Shown: positions 1 to 4,954 of the stretch, piece by piece
Layout of the letters: every line of letters begins with the position of its first letter
Position numbering within the stretch: position 1 is the first letter of the stretch
NCBI GenBank assembly: GCA_005884855.1
Contig: VAZS01000198.1
Location: 1 to 5,261, forward strand
Length of the DNA stretch: 5,261 nt
Direction: 5' to 3'
Source: Alphaproteobacteria bacterium
GTDB taxonomy: Bacteria; Pseudomonadota; Alphaproteobacteria; Rhizobiales; Xanthobacteraceae
The notes under the pieces: model-generated
What the model was told of the DNA's origin: nothing
What the model saw: only the letters and a program-made list of their open reading frames with translations
The model's database searches: none
Program-made: the position numbers and the translations under genes

Positions 1-978
1 GAGCTGCGTCGCCTGCGCCGTCGCTGCAGGATTGACGAAGAAACCGATCTTCTCGCCGCCAACATTCGGGTCCTTATAGAGACCCGGGAAGAAGGCGAAG
101 AAGTTCATCTGCAAAGCGACCTGACCCGATTTGAAGGCATCGAGCCCCTCCGACATGTAGGCATTGGAATAACCCGGAGGCGTGCAGCACTTGTAGAGCT
201 CTTTATAGGCTTCGAGCCCCTTCACCGCACCGGGCGAATTGACGAAGCCGTCCATCGCATACGGCTTGTTGGGGTCCTGATATTTGAAGCCGTAGTCGTA
301 AAGATAGTTCGAGACACCCATGGTGATGCCTTCCGAACCGCGCTCCGTATAGATCGCCGCGCCATAAACCTTTTTGCCATCGATGTCGCGGCCCTGGAAG
401 AATTGCGCGATCTCGCGGAGCTCATCAAGCGTCTTCGGCACGGCGAGATCGCGACTATACTTGGCCTTGAAATCTTTCTGCACGTCGGGTCGCGCGAACC
501 AGTCCTTGCGATAAGTCCAGCCCACCGCATCGCCCATCGCCGGCAGCGCCCAATAGTTCGGCGTGTTCTTCGGCCACTGTGAGTAGCCGACGACGGTTGC
601 CGGCATGTAGTCGTCCATCTTGATTCCTTCCTTTTGGAAGAAATCATTGAGCTTGACGTACTGACCGTTCTCGGCGGCGCCGCCGATCCACTGGGAATCG
701 CCGATGATGAGATCGCACAACGACCCGCGTGAATTGAGTTCGTTCAGGAAACGGTCGGCATAGTTCGGCCACGGCACGAATTCGAATTTCATGCCGATAC
801 CGGTTTTGGCGGTGAAGTCCTTCGATAGTTCGACCAGCGCATTGGCGGGATCCCACGCAGCCCAGCACAGCGTAATGGTTTTGCCCTGCGCTTGCGCGGG
901 CGTTGTTGCCGCTCCCATGCCGAGCGCGGCGGTAATAGCGCCGCCTGCCGCAAAAAGCGCCTTGAGTGTATTCTTCAT
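1..978 (-). CDS. Carbohydrate ABC transporter substrate-binding protein (family 1), 3' end cut by window edge
   Basis: Periplasmic binding protein that captures a sugar or sugar-like solute and delivers it to an inner-membrane ABC importer (CUT1 type). The frame is open from the ATG at 978 to base 1, giving 326 residues without a stop. Residues 1-30 are a signal peptide with a basic start, an Ala/Gly-rich core and a TPAQA cleavage site before QGK. The mature part fits extracellular solute-binding family 1: a first strand ITLCWAAWDP (35-44), VPWPNYADRFLNEL (68-81), DLIIGDSQWIG (89-99), YWALPAMGDAVGWTYRKDW (142-160), which is the usual domain-crossing region, and PKTLDELREIAQFF (181-194). Family members are usually about 420-450 residues, so roughly the last 100 are missing here. 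The permease and ATPase genes would lie beyond the left edge. Start choice: GGAGGA at 985-990 lies 6 nt before the ATG; an in-frame ATG at 984 directly abuts that site and is less likely. The substrate cannot be read from the sequence. An operator-like palindrome lies upstream. Confidence 0.95.
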   Translation of the reverse strand, partial: MKNTLKALFAAGGAITAALGMGAATTPAQAQGKTITLCWAAWDPANALVELSKDFTAKTGIGMKFEFVPWPNYADRFLNELNSRGSLCDLIIGDSQWIGGAAENGQYVKLNDFFQKEGIKMDDYMPATVVGYSQWPKNTPNYWALPAMGDAVGWTYRKDWFARPDVQKDFKAKYSRDLAVPKTLDELREIAQFFQGRDIDGKKVYGAAIYTERGSEGITMGVSNYLYDYGFKYQDPNKPYAMDGFVNSPGAVKGLEAYKELYKCCTPPGYSNAYMSEGLDAFKSGQVALQMNFFAFFPGLYKDPNVGGEKIGFFVNPAATAQATQL

Positions 979-984
979 GCGCAT

Positions 985-990
985 TCCTCC
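985..990 (-). promoter_or_regulatory. Ribosome binding site of the sugar-binding protein gene
   Basis: On the minus strand this reads GGAGGA, a near-perfect Shine-Dalgarno sequence 6 nt upstream of the ATG at 978. It decides between that ATG and the in-frame ATG at 984. Confidence 0.85.
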
Positions 991-1028
991 GTGTTGAACC
1001 GGCCATGGACATGGCGCGGCGTTCCTGC

Positions 1029-1049
1029 CCGCTCGAAGGGTTCGAGCGG
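1029..1049 (-). repeat. Perfect 9-bp inverted repeat (leader hairpin)
   Basis: The arms CCGCTCGAA (1029-1037) and TTCGAGCGG (1041-1049) pair perfectly around a 3-base loop. In the minus-strand transcript this is a stable hairpin about 50 nt upstream of the start at 978. No run of U follows, so it is not a standard intrinsic terminator. It could stabilise the mRNA 5' end or be part of post-transcriptional control; this is inference. Confidence 0.7.
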
Positions 1050-1134
1050 TGCGACAAGGTCGTGACGGGCTGAATAAGTTGGCTAAGTTTCCTCGCGCTC
1101 GCCCGGATTCTTGGCGTCCGGTGAAGCTCGATTT

Positions 1135-1160
1135 GTTTAGTGAAACACTGTTTACTAAAC
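1135..1160. promoter_or_regulatory. Operator-like palindrome, resembling ROK-family (XylR/NagC type) repressor sites
   Basis: The outer arms GTTTAGT (1135-1141) and ACTAAAC (1154-1160) are perfect inverted repeats, and two more A-T pairs match inside (1143-1144 with 1151-1152), so 9 of 13 symmetric positions pair. Known ROK repressor operators, such as those of Bacillus XylR, have TTAGTTT...AAACTAA half-sites, and this site has the same TTTAGT...ACTAAA ends. It lies 157-182 bp upstream of the start of the sugar-binding protein gene, in the AT-richest part of the intergenic region, where a promoter would be expected. The dyad is seen directly; assignment to ROK rather than LacI or another family is inference. 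Confidence 0.5.
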
Positions 1161-1186
1161 ATTGCAAGCGGGCTGATAAAAATTTT

Positions 1187-1207
1187 TGCAGAAAAGCAGT
1201 TTCTGCA
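1187..1207. repeat. Perfect 8-bp inverted repeat behind the operator candidate
   Basis: TGCAGAAA (1187-1194) and TTTCTGCA (1200-1207) pair perfectly around a 5-base spacer. It directly adjoins an AAAAATTTTT tract (1178-1187) and lies 26 bp from the palindrome at 1135-1160. It may be a second regulator site or a hairpin. No run of T follows on either strand, so it is not a good intrinsic terminator. Confidence 0.5.
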
Positions 1208-1458
1208 TTGGCGCGGACCGCCTGGACCGACACGCAGCTCTGCACCCGAAGCTTTTGCTCATCCGTCCTAGTGCATCGAGAAACAGATCAAGTGCGGGTC
1301 CTGATCTCAGCAAAACGGTTTTTTCTGACGATCTGCGTATCTAAAACGCGAGCCAACTGACGGTCGCATTTGGCTCATCGACTATGATCTCGGATACGTT
1401 CGTCTCTGGATTCTTCACGCTCATGAGCGTCCTGCGAGCATTCCATACTGCGGCGGAC

Positions 1459-2343
1459 CTACCCGCCATTTCCTTTTGCCCACAGTTTCTCCCAGCCGCC
1501 TTTCCATGAGGACGGCACGATCGCATCCGGCAGCCGCGTGAACCAACCGAACAACTTGTTCTCCTCCGGCGGCGCCCGACTGGACTGCAGTCCACCGCCC
1601 AAGGCCCCCTGCGGTTCGCCGCGGACCTGGACGTATTTGGCATGCGCCACCCTGACGCGATCAGGGAGAGGCCTCAAAACACGCCGCGCATGACGATGAT
1701 CGGCCGGACGCACCATCACCGCATGCTTCTCCTTTGCTTCGGCAGGCTTGCTCGCAGCAGGCCGAGCCGGCAACGGCGCCGATAGAGCAACGCTGGATTC
1801 GTTCTCGCCGGCCGTTGTTGCGACGGACATGACCGGCTGCATCGTCGGATCGTGGAGTTCGAGGCGGTCACCACGCGCCAACGATGGGGACGGCTCGTCT
1901 TCGGGAAAGTCCGCACGCAACAAGTCCAGGCCCCGTCGTCTTAGCCCTTCCATCCTGTCGGCCTGCGCTTCAACCTGAGGGACGACGGCCGGACTGGAAG
2001 AAGGATCTCCCCGACGTTCGGTCGCGCTTACCGCGCCTGCTCGAATTTCGCTCCAACCTACAACAAGCAGCGCAGCCAGCCCAGCGATGCCCACCATGAC
2101 GCCGACCCAGGCAACCCTCAGACCCGCCGGCGTGAAAGATGCAGGCGTTGGGTGCGATCCGAAGAACTGGTCACGAATCCTGCCTACGATCCGGACTATT
2201 GTCCCCGCCATGCGGCGGCACCTATCCGAGAACTCAAAGAAAAATCCGGCCTCACAACAAGCTTCGGCTTCGTGATCCATTCGGAGATACGTCAGCCTAC
2301 TCCGGTCTGCGAGATCTAACCTTTCAATCTGCTGTCGTCCCAT
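1459..2343 (-). CDS. Hypothetical bitopic membrane protein, 294 aa
   Basis: I do not recognise the family. The predicted protein has an acidic/basic N-terminal region (1-74) with a Cys pair at about 29-30, then one transmembrane helix at about 75-97 (VAWVGVMVGIAGLAALLVVGW at its core). The remaining 200 residues are extracytoplasmic, Pro/Ala/Ser/Arg-rich and probably disordered, with a His/Arg cluster (HRHARR, about 216-221). The C-terminus is aromatic, with LFGWFTRLPDAIVPSSW at 264-280 and further Trp at 284 and 288; it could form an amphipathic or interface helix. The Arg-rich segment before the helix suggests the N-terminus is inside. Start choice: ATG at 2343 has AAGGA 8 nt upstream. A GTG at 2382 would add 13 residues and has no good ribosome binding site. 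The gene is divergent from the one starting at 2744, with a similar topology. That it is a real gene is supported by the long open frame and clean membrane segment, not by homology. Confidence 0.62.
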   Translation of the reverse strand: MGRQQIERLDLADRSRLTYLRMDHEAEACCEAGFFFEFSDRCRRMAGTIVRIVGRIRDQFFGSHPTPASFTPAGLRVAWVGVMVGIAGLAALLVVGWSEIRAGAVSATERRGDPSSSPAVVPQVEAQADRMEGLRRRGLDLLRADFPEDEPSPSLARGDRLELHDPTMQPVMSVATTAGENESSVALSAPLPARPAASKPAEAKEKHAVMVRPADHRHARRVLRPLPDRVRVAHAKYVQVRGEPQGALGGGLQSSRAPPEENKLFGWFTRLPDAIVPSSWKGGWEKLWAKGNGG

Positions 2344-2743
2344 CGAGAGGGTCCTTTCGAACAACCTCCCAGCCCATTTCACCTAAATAAGGGAACACCG
2401 TCGAAACATGCGCGCAATAGCGTTGGGCTCCGTCGCGAGCTGCAAAATTCACTTTTTGTAACCGCTTGTGAGTGCGCTGGCCGACATAAGCGGCCATTGA
2501 TAAGGAAACGCCAGCGCGTCGATTATGGCCACGTGCTTGCGGATCAAAGAGCTATTTGTGTTAGCGGCGGCATCTTTCCTGACGATGCCTTGATGCCCGG
2601 GCATTTGATTTCCATACAAGCCGAGCTACCCCCAAAAATGGCGCTCCACTGTTCATGCTGCGGCCTTGCTTTGGTCAAAAGAACATCGGGAGTGATCTCG
2701 ATGATCGCATTCGTTCGGGGACATTGGAAAGATGGGAGAGCCA
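2344..2743. other. Divergent intergenic region between two membrane-protein genes
   Basis: 400 bases between divergent starts, so promoters for both genes should lie here; no clear -35/-10 pair could be assigned. It contains an inverted repeat with perfect 6-bp arms, TGGCCG (2478-2483) and CGGCCA (2491-2496), around 7 bases. Overlapping open frames exist on both strands. None has a good ribosome binding site, their third-position composition is intergenic-like, and they are not annotated as genes. Confidence 0.5.
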
Positions 2744-3589
2744 ATGAAGTCCACGCTTGAGCCGAAATCCACTGATCCACAACAGTCCAGTCCGTCGCTG
2801 TCACCCCAAGATAACGAGCTGGTCGCGCGTGCAGATGAACGACTCGCGCACGCTTATGAACAGATCGCGAGTGCAGATGAACAGCTCGCGCGCATGAATG
2901 AGAAGCTTTTCGGACTTGCGCACGATGACGCGCGCCATGGGTCTAGCTCTGCTCGCGCCAGGCCCGCGCTGCGATGTGCGATCGGTTTACTGTTGGCAGG
3001 CTGCATCTTTGTCGCTGCTTTTGCGGCGCAGTCGTCCTACGGCGATGCAGCTAGGCTGATTATGCTTCGGTGGTACCCTCAACTCGCTTCAACTCCGTTC
3101 CTGCCGCAGGAAAAACTCGAGATCTCCACACAAGCGAGCCCATCTGCCGTTCAAGTTGTTAGAACGGGTGCACCTCCGGCTCAGCCGACATCACAGGATA
3201 CGGTCCCACCAGCCGCTACCTTGCCAGAGCTGGCACAGATGCTCCAGTCCGTGTCGCATGACCTTGCCAACCTGCAGCAATCCAACGAGCAGATGAAGAC
3301 CAGCCAAGAACAAAACGCCCACGACATTGCGCGCGTCTCCGAGCAGGTTGCAGCCGCCCAGGCACAAATGGCGCGTGAGAACGCGAATGCTGCCGAACAG
3401 CTTAGGATGCTTCAACAGCGAATGGCCCACCTCACCACTGCGCCTTCCGAGCAGAACCTACGGCCGAAGGCATCAACGCCGCCAACGCCGATTGCCCCCT
3501 CAAAACCTAAGCCGCTGCCGGCGCTTCCGTCGCCGCAAGCCAGAGCGCAGCCGCTGGCTCCAACAGAGTTGCGGCCCGGTCAACAGTAG
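2744..3589 (+). CDS. Hypothetical membrane-anchored coiled-coil protein, 281 aa
   Basis: From memory, this resembles a family of uncharacterised proteins found in several copies in Bradyrhizobium genomes; no function is known to me. Layout: a polar N-terminus with the SSPSLSPQD motif (15-23); a short helical repeat at 28-56, where ADERLAHAYEQIAS is followed by ADEQLARMNEKL (14-residue period); one transmembrane helix at about 76-97 (LRCAIGLLLAGCIFVAAFAA at its core), preceded by RARPALR, implying the N-terminus is inside; a Pro/Ala linker at 119-160; a Gln/Ala-rich predicted coiled coil at about 160-230; and a Pro/Lys-rich tail (240-281) with SPQARAQP. Such a layout suits an envelope scaffold or oligomerising anchor, but that is inference. 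Start choice: ATG at 2744 has GGGAG 5 nt upstream. The in-frame ATG at 2732 lies within that Shine-Dalgarno region and has a poorly spaced site of its own. The gene is divergent from the one starting at 2343. Confidence 0.8.
   Translation: MKSTLEPKSTDPQQSSPSLSPQDNELVARADERLAHAYEQIASADEQLARMNEKLFGLAHDDARHGSSSARARPALRCAIGLLLAGCIFVAAFAAQSSYGDAARLIMLRWYPQLASTPFLPQEKLEISTQASPSAVQVVRTGAPPAQPTSQDTVPPAATLPELAQMLQSVSHDLANLQQSNEQMKTSQEQNAHDIARVSEQVAAAQAQMARENANAAEQLRMLQQRMAHLTTAPSEQNLRPKASTPPTPIAPSKPKPLPALPSPQARAQPLAPTELRPGQQ
2829..2912 (+). repeat. Two-copy 42-bp tandem repeat inside the coiled-coil gene
   Basis: GTGCAGATGAAC occurs at 2829-2840 and again at 2871-2882, exactly 42 bp apart. Each copy is followed by similar sequence encoding a 14-residue unit (ADE-L-hydrophobic pattern). 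Two heptads per unit suggest growth of a coiled coil by internal duplication. The second unit diverges towards its end. Confidence 0.6.
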
Positions 3590-3972
3590 TTGTTCTCGAG
3601 GTCCGAAGTTGACGCCTCACTGCTCGGTTTGAAAACGAAGAAGGCTGCCGGGATTGCAAGCGAAAAAAAGCGCGAAGATCATTGGCAAAATCTTTTTTTG
3701 CTCGAAATTGATTTGTTCGACGACACCCTGCAGGAGACCGGAGCCCCGGCGTTCAGACTCAGCGACGGCAGGTGCGGGCGCAATCCGCCCGGAACTTTCC
3801 GAATCGAAATTGTTCCCGCGGGCCCAATGAAAAAGCCCTGCGCCGGCAAGCCGTTATCATCGCACTCGCTCTGAGGCCCTTCAAATCTTGTTGTTCGGCG
3901 TGAACCTTCGAAAGCCGCGTTTATTTCCAACCGTAAGCAGTGATGCGAGTTCTAACCTTAAGAGAATTGAGC
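3590..3972. other. Intergenic region, no convincing gene
   Basis: 383 bases between two plus-strand genes. Long open frames exist on both strands but start with rare codons or lack ribosome binding sites, and none looks like a known protein. The stretch contains a poly-A/poly-T inverted repeat (3663-3699) that could be a weak terminator, and a GGAAC-16-GTT arrangement (3791-3814) that loosely resembles a general-stress EcfG promoter with a spacer about one base short. It should also hold the promoter of the gene starting at 3973, which I cannot place. Confidence 0.5.
3663..3699 (+). terminator. Possible weak terminator after the coiled-coil protein gene
   Basis: AAAAAAAG (3663-3670) and CTTTTTTT (3692-3699) are perfect inverted repeats. 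Alternatively AAGAT (3675-3679) pairs with ATCTT (3690-3694), leaving most of the T run as a tail. The position, about 75 bp after the stop at 3589, is suitable. The stem is AT-rich and weak, so this may be chance. Confidence 0.2.
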
Positions 3973-4353
3973 ATGCGAGCGGATCGAGTTCTCATCAGCT
4001 TCGCGATATCAATTGCTTGCGGCATGGCTGTTGAAAATGCGGCCTTCTCCCAGGATTATCGAGGAACGTGGAAACAACAAATGGCCTGCACGCCCGATGT
4101 CTGGCGATTATGCAGCGCGCAGGTGCCCGATGTGAACAGGATTGTGGCTTGCTTGCAACGAAATAGTCAACAACTCAGCGGGCCATGTCGCGCGGCCATT
4201 GAGCCAACCGTCAACTCGCGTGGCTACGACCAGCCGCCATACGATCGGGATTATCGGCCGAGGCGTGATCGCGAATACGAGCAGCGGCCTTATCGCGACT
4301 ATAGACTCGATCCTTATGACTATAGGCCCAATCCTTATCCTTACGACGACTAA
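3973..4353 (+). CDS. Small secreted protein with GLG1-like cysteine-rich repeat and Tyr-rich tail, 126 aa
   Basis: Residues 1-26 form a signal peptide (basic MRADR, hydrophobic core, likely cleavage at AFS before Q27), so the protein should be periplasmic or secreted. Residues 31-77 hold four cysteines (39, 47, 60, 72) in the pattern TPDVWRLCSAQVPDVNRIVA followed by CLQRN...LSGPCR. This matches the Cys-rich repeat seen in GLG1-type proteins (PF00839: V..CL..N...LS..C); the cysteines could form two disulfides. The tail (84-126) is low-complexity, with ten Tyr and many Arg, Asp and Pro (YDRDYRPRRDREYEQRPYRD). From memory, similar short proteins are common in Bradyrhizobium and relatives; no function is known. 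Start choice: ATG at 3973 gives a compact signal peptide and has AAGAG about 7-9 nt upstream. Upstream in-frame starts at 3940 (GTG) and 3943 (ATG) would add 10-11 residues and have poorer sites. It appears to stand alone. Confidence 0.83.
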   Translation: MRADRVLISFAISIACGMAVENAAFSQDYRGTWKQQMACTPDVWRLCSAQVPDVNRIVACLQRNSQQLSGPCRAAIEPTVNSRGYDQPPYDRDYRPRRDREYEQRPYRDYRLDPYDYRPNPYPYDD

Positions 4354-4384
4354 CGACCCACGGGCGCGATGATCCAAAGCTAGT

Positions 4385-4415
4385 GCGATAGGCTCGATAA
4401 CGCAGTATCGCTGCG
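4385..4415 (+). repeat. Competing small hairpins after the Cys-rich protein gene
   Basis: GCGATA (4385-4390) and CGATA (4395-4399) can each pair with TATCGC/TATCG (4406-4411), while CGCAG (4401-4405) pairs with CTGCG (4411-4415) around a 5-base loop. The hairpins are mutually exclusive. They begin 32 bases after the stop at 4353 and have no T run behind them, so a standard terminator is not shown. They may be a Rho-independent-like 3' end or chance. Confidence 0.3.
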
Positions 4416-4536
4416 AACCCATGATTTAATTGTGGGCAAATGGCCGATATGGTTCCCGAATTAACTCCTAACACGGCCATTCAGCTTAACAAGCGAGTTT
4501 CGTTGCAGACTTTCGCGGCAATGATATCGCTTGCCG

Positions 4537-4650
4537 ATGACGCGAGAGCGGATTTGGAATTTTGTCTCTGCGGTCGCGTTGTTTGTCGGGGCTGCGGCTT
4601 GGTTGTGGTTTCTCGTTCGCTTTTATGACGAGCTAGTTTTCAGACACTGA
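4537..4650 (+). CDS. Possible 37-aa single-pass membrane protein
   Basis: The ATG at 4537 opens a 37-residue frame: MTRERIWN, then a strongly hydrophobic segment (about 9-29, FVSAVALFVGAAAWLWFLV), then a charged end RFYDELVFRH. Basic residues before the segment suggest the N-terminus is inside. The amino-acid pattern (charged-hydrophobic-charged, three Trp, several Phe) looks more like a real small membrane protein than the other reading frames of this stretch. Against it, there is no recognisable ribosome binding site before the ATG, and third-position GC is only about 58%. A frame running from 4440 to 4628 in another phase overlaps it; that frame has a poor Cys/Val tail and is judged less likely. 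I do not recognise the family. It is convergent with the 45-aa gene at 4803-4940, and its stop codon lies inside a stable hairpin. Confidence 0.38.
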   Translation: MTRERIWNFVSAVALFVGAAAWLWFLVRFYDELVFRH

Positions 4651-4660
4651 CAGTTCGTCA
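4626..4660 (+). repeat. Two-tier RNA hairpin spanning the stop codon of the 37-aa ORF
   Basis: TGACGAGCT (4626-4634) pairs with AGTTCGTCA (4652-4660) over 9 positions, one of them G-U in RNA. Inside, TCAG (4640-4643) pairs with CTGA (4647-4650) around ACA. The stop codon TGA (4648-4650) lies in the inner stem. No U run follows, so it may be a stabilising 3' structure or a Rho-assisted end rather than a classical terminator. Confidence 0.4.
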
Positions 4661-4802
4661 AGGATGAGCCTTCACCCACTCACCATCGCGGAAAGTCCGA
4701 CGTATTTGAGGCGCAGGCAACGCTCGTCAGATGAGCATTGCCGCTGCGGACAAGGGCGCGCAGGCGTAAAACCCGCCGGGCGTGAACCGGTCAGCCTGGT
4801 TA

Positions 4803-4940
4803 CTATTCGGTTTCCTCTCCAATGCCCGCGAGTATTTCCCAACCGTAACTCGCGAGGCGCGTTCCTATGATGCAAAGCAGGGCGGCGTAGGCCGAAGCGT
4901 GGCCAATGATCACCGTTAGGATCGGATCAATTGCGCGCAT
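4803..4940 (-). CDS. Small single-pass membrane protein, 45 aa, hypothetical
   Basis: A short frame from ATG at 4940 to TAG at 4803-4805, with AAGGAG 8 nt upstream, the best ribosome binding site in the right half of the window. The protein begins MRAID. A hydrophobic segment (about 6-29, PILTVIIGHASAYAALLCII) is followed by GTRLASYGWEILAG and an acidic end (GEETE), fitting a single membrane helix. Third-position GC is about 61%. I do not recognise the family, and no function can be assigned. Nothing suggests an operon; transcription would come from the right. A perfect inverted repeat, CGCGAGT (4827-4833) and ACTCGCG (4848-4854), lies inside the coding part. The main support is the combination of ribosome binding site and membrane-protein composition. 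Confidence 0.55.
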   Translation of the reverse strand: MRAIDPILTVIIGHASAYAALLCIIGTRLASYGWEILAGIGEETE

Positions 4941-4948
4941 TTGTCGTT

Positions 4949-4954
4949 CTCCTT
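4949..4954 (-). promoter_or_regulatory. Ribosome binding site of the 45-aa protein gene
   Basis: On the minus strand this reads AAGGAG, 8 nt upstream of the ATG at 4940. It is the main argument that this very short frame is translated. Confidence 0.6.

Larger units (their letters stand above)
979..1458. other. Intergenic region: leader and control region of the sugar-binding protein gene
   Basis: 480 bases with no convincing gene on either strand; the open frames here have no recognisable protein features. Going away from the start at 978, it holds the ribosome binding site (985-990), a leader hairpin (1029-1049), the ROK-type operator candidate (1135-1160), an AAAAATTTTT tract (1178-1187), a second inverted repeat (1187-1207), an AGATCA/TGATCT inverted repeat with an 11-base spacer (1285-1307), and a perfect 14-bp palindrome (1417-1430) just after the end of the minus-strand gene that stops at 1459. 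The promoter of the binding-protein gene should lie here, probably around the operator, but no convincing -35/-10 pair can be assigned. Confidence 0.6.

Noticed and set aside
222..1162. Arg/Ser-rich minus-strand frames and a plus-strand frame over the sugar-binding protein gene
   Set aside because: They are out-of-phase shadows of a clearly recognised gene; the 644-1162 frame even runs into the control region.
1321..1345. Minus-strand TCGTCAG followed by A-rich sequence, reminiscent of a rhizobial tts box
   Set aside because: Only the first seven bases agree with the TtsI motif as I know it; the rest of the box is missing and no type III effector gene follows.
2324..2497. A 57-aa minus-strand frame (MAAYVGQRTHKR...) overlapping the start of the 294-aa gene by 20 bases, suggesting translational coupling
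   Set aside because: The sequence before its ATG has no ribosome binding site, third positions are only about 52% G or C, and the downstream gene has its own Shine-Dalgarno sequence.
2655..2747. Plus-strand 30-aa frame whose TGA overlaps the ATG of the 281-aa gene (ATGA)
   Set aside because: The overlap is attractive, but there is no ribosome binding site, codon use is poor and the peptide has no recognisable features.
2544..2804. Minus-strand 86-aa frame with FQCPRTNAIIEI and MEIKCPG, vaguely like small zinc-ribbon proteins
   Set aside because: It overlaps the start of the 281-aa gene by 61 bases, lacks the paired CxxC motifs of a working zinc ribbon and has no good start. At most it is a decayed relic.
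4440..4628. Plus-strand 62-aa frame beginning MADMVPELTPN
   Set aside because: Its second half is a Cys/Val-rich out-of-phase reading of the 37-aa membrane ORF, and there is no clear ribosome binding site. It is an alternative if the 37-aa ORF is not real.
3922..4848. Near-identical TATTTCC(C)AACCGTAA at 3922-3936 and 4833-4848
   Set aside because: One copy lies inside the 45-aa gene and the other just before the Cys-rich protein gene. A 15-base match with one indel can arise by chance in a window of this size.
4843..4866. Minus-strand GGAAC-N17-GTT motif resembling an EcfG promoter
   Set aside because: It lies inside the 45-aa gene, pointing towards its end with no minus-strand gene following in range, and the -10 C is replaced by G.
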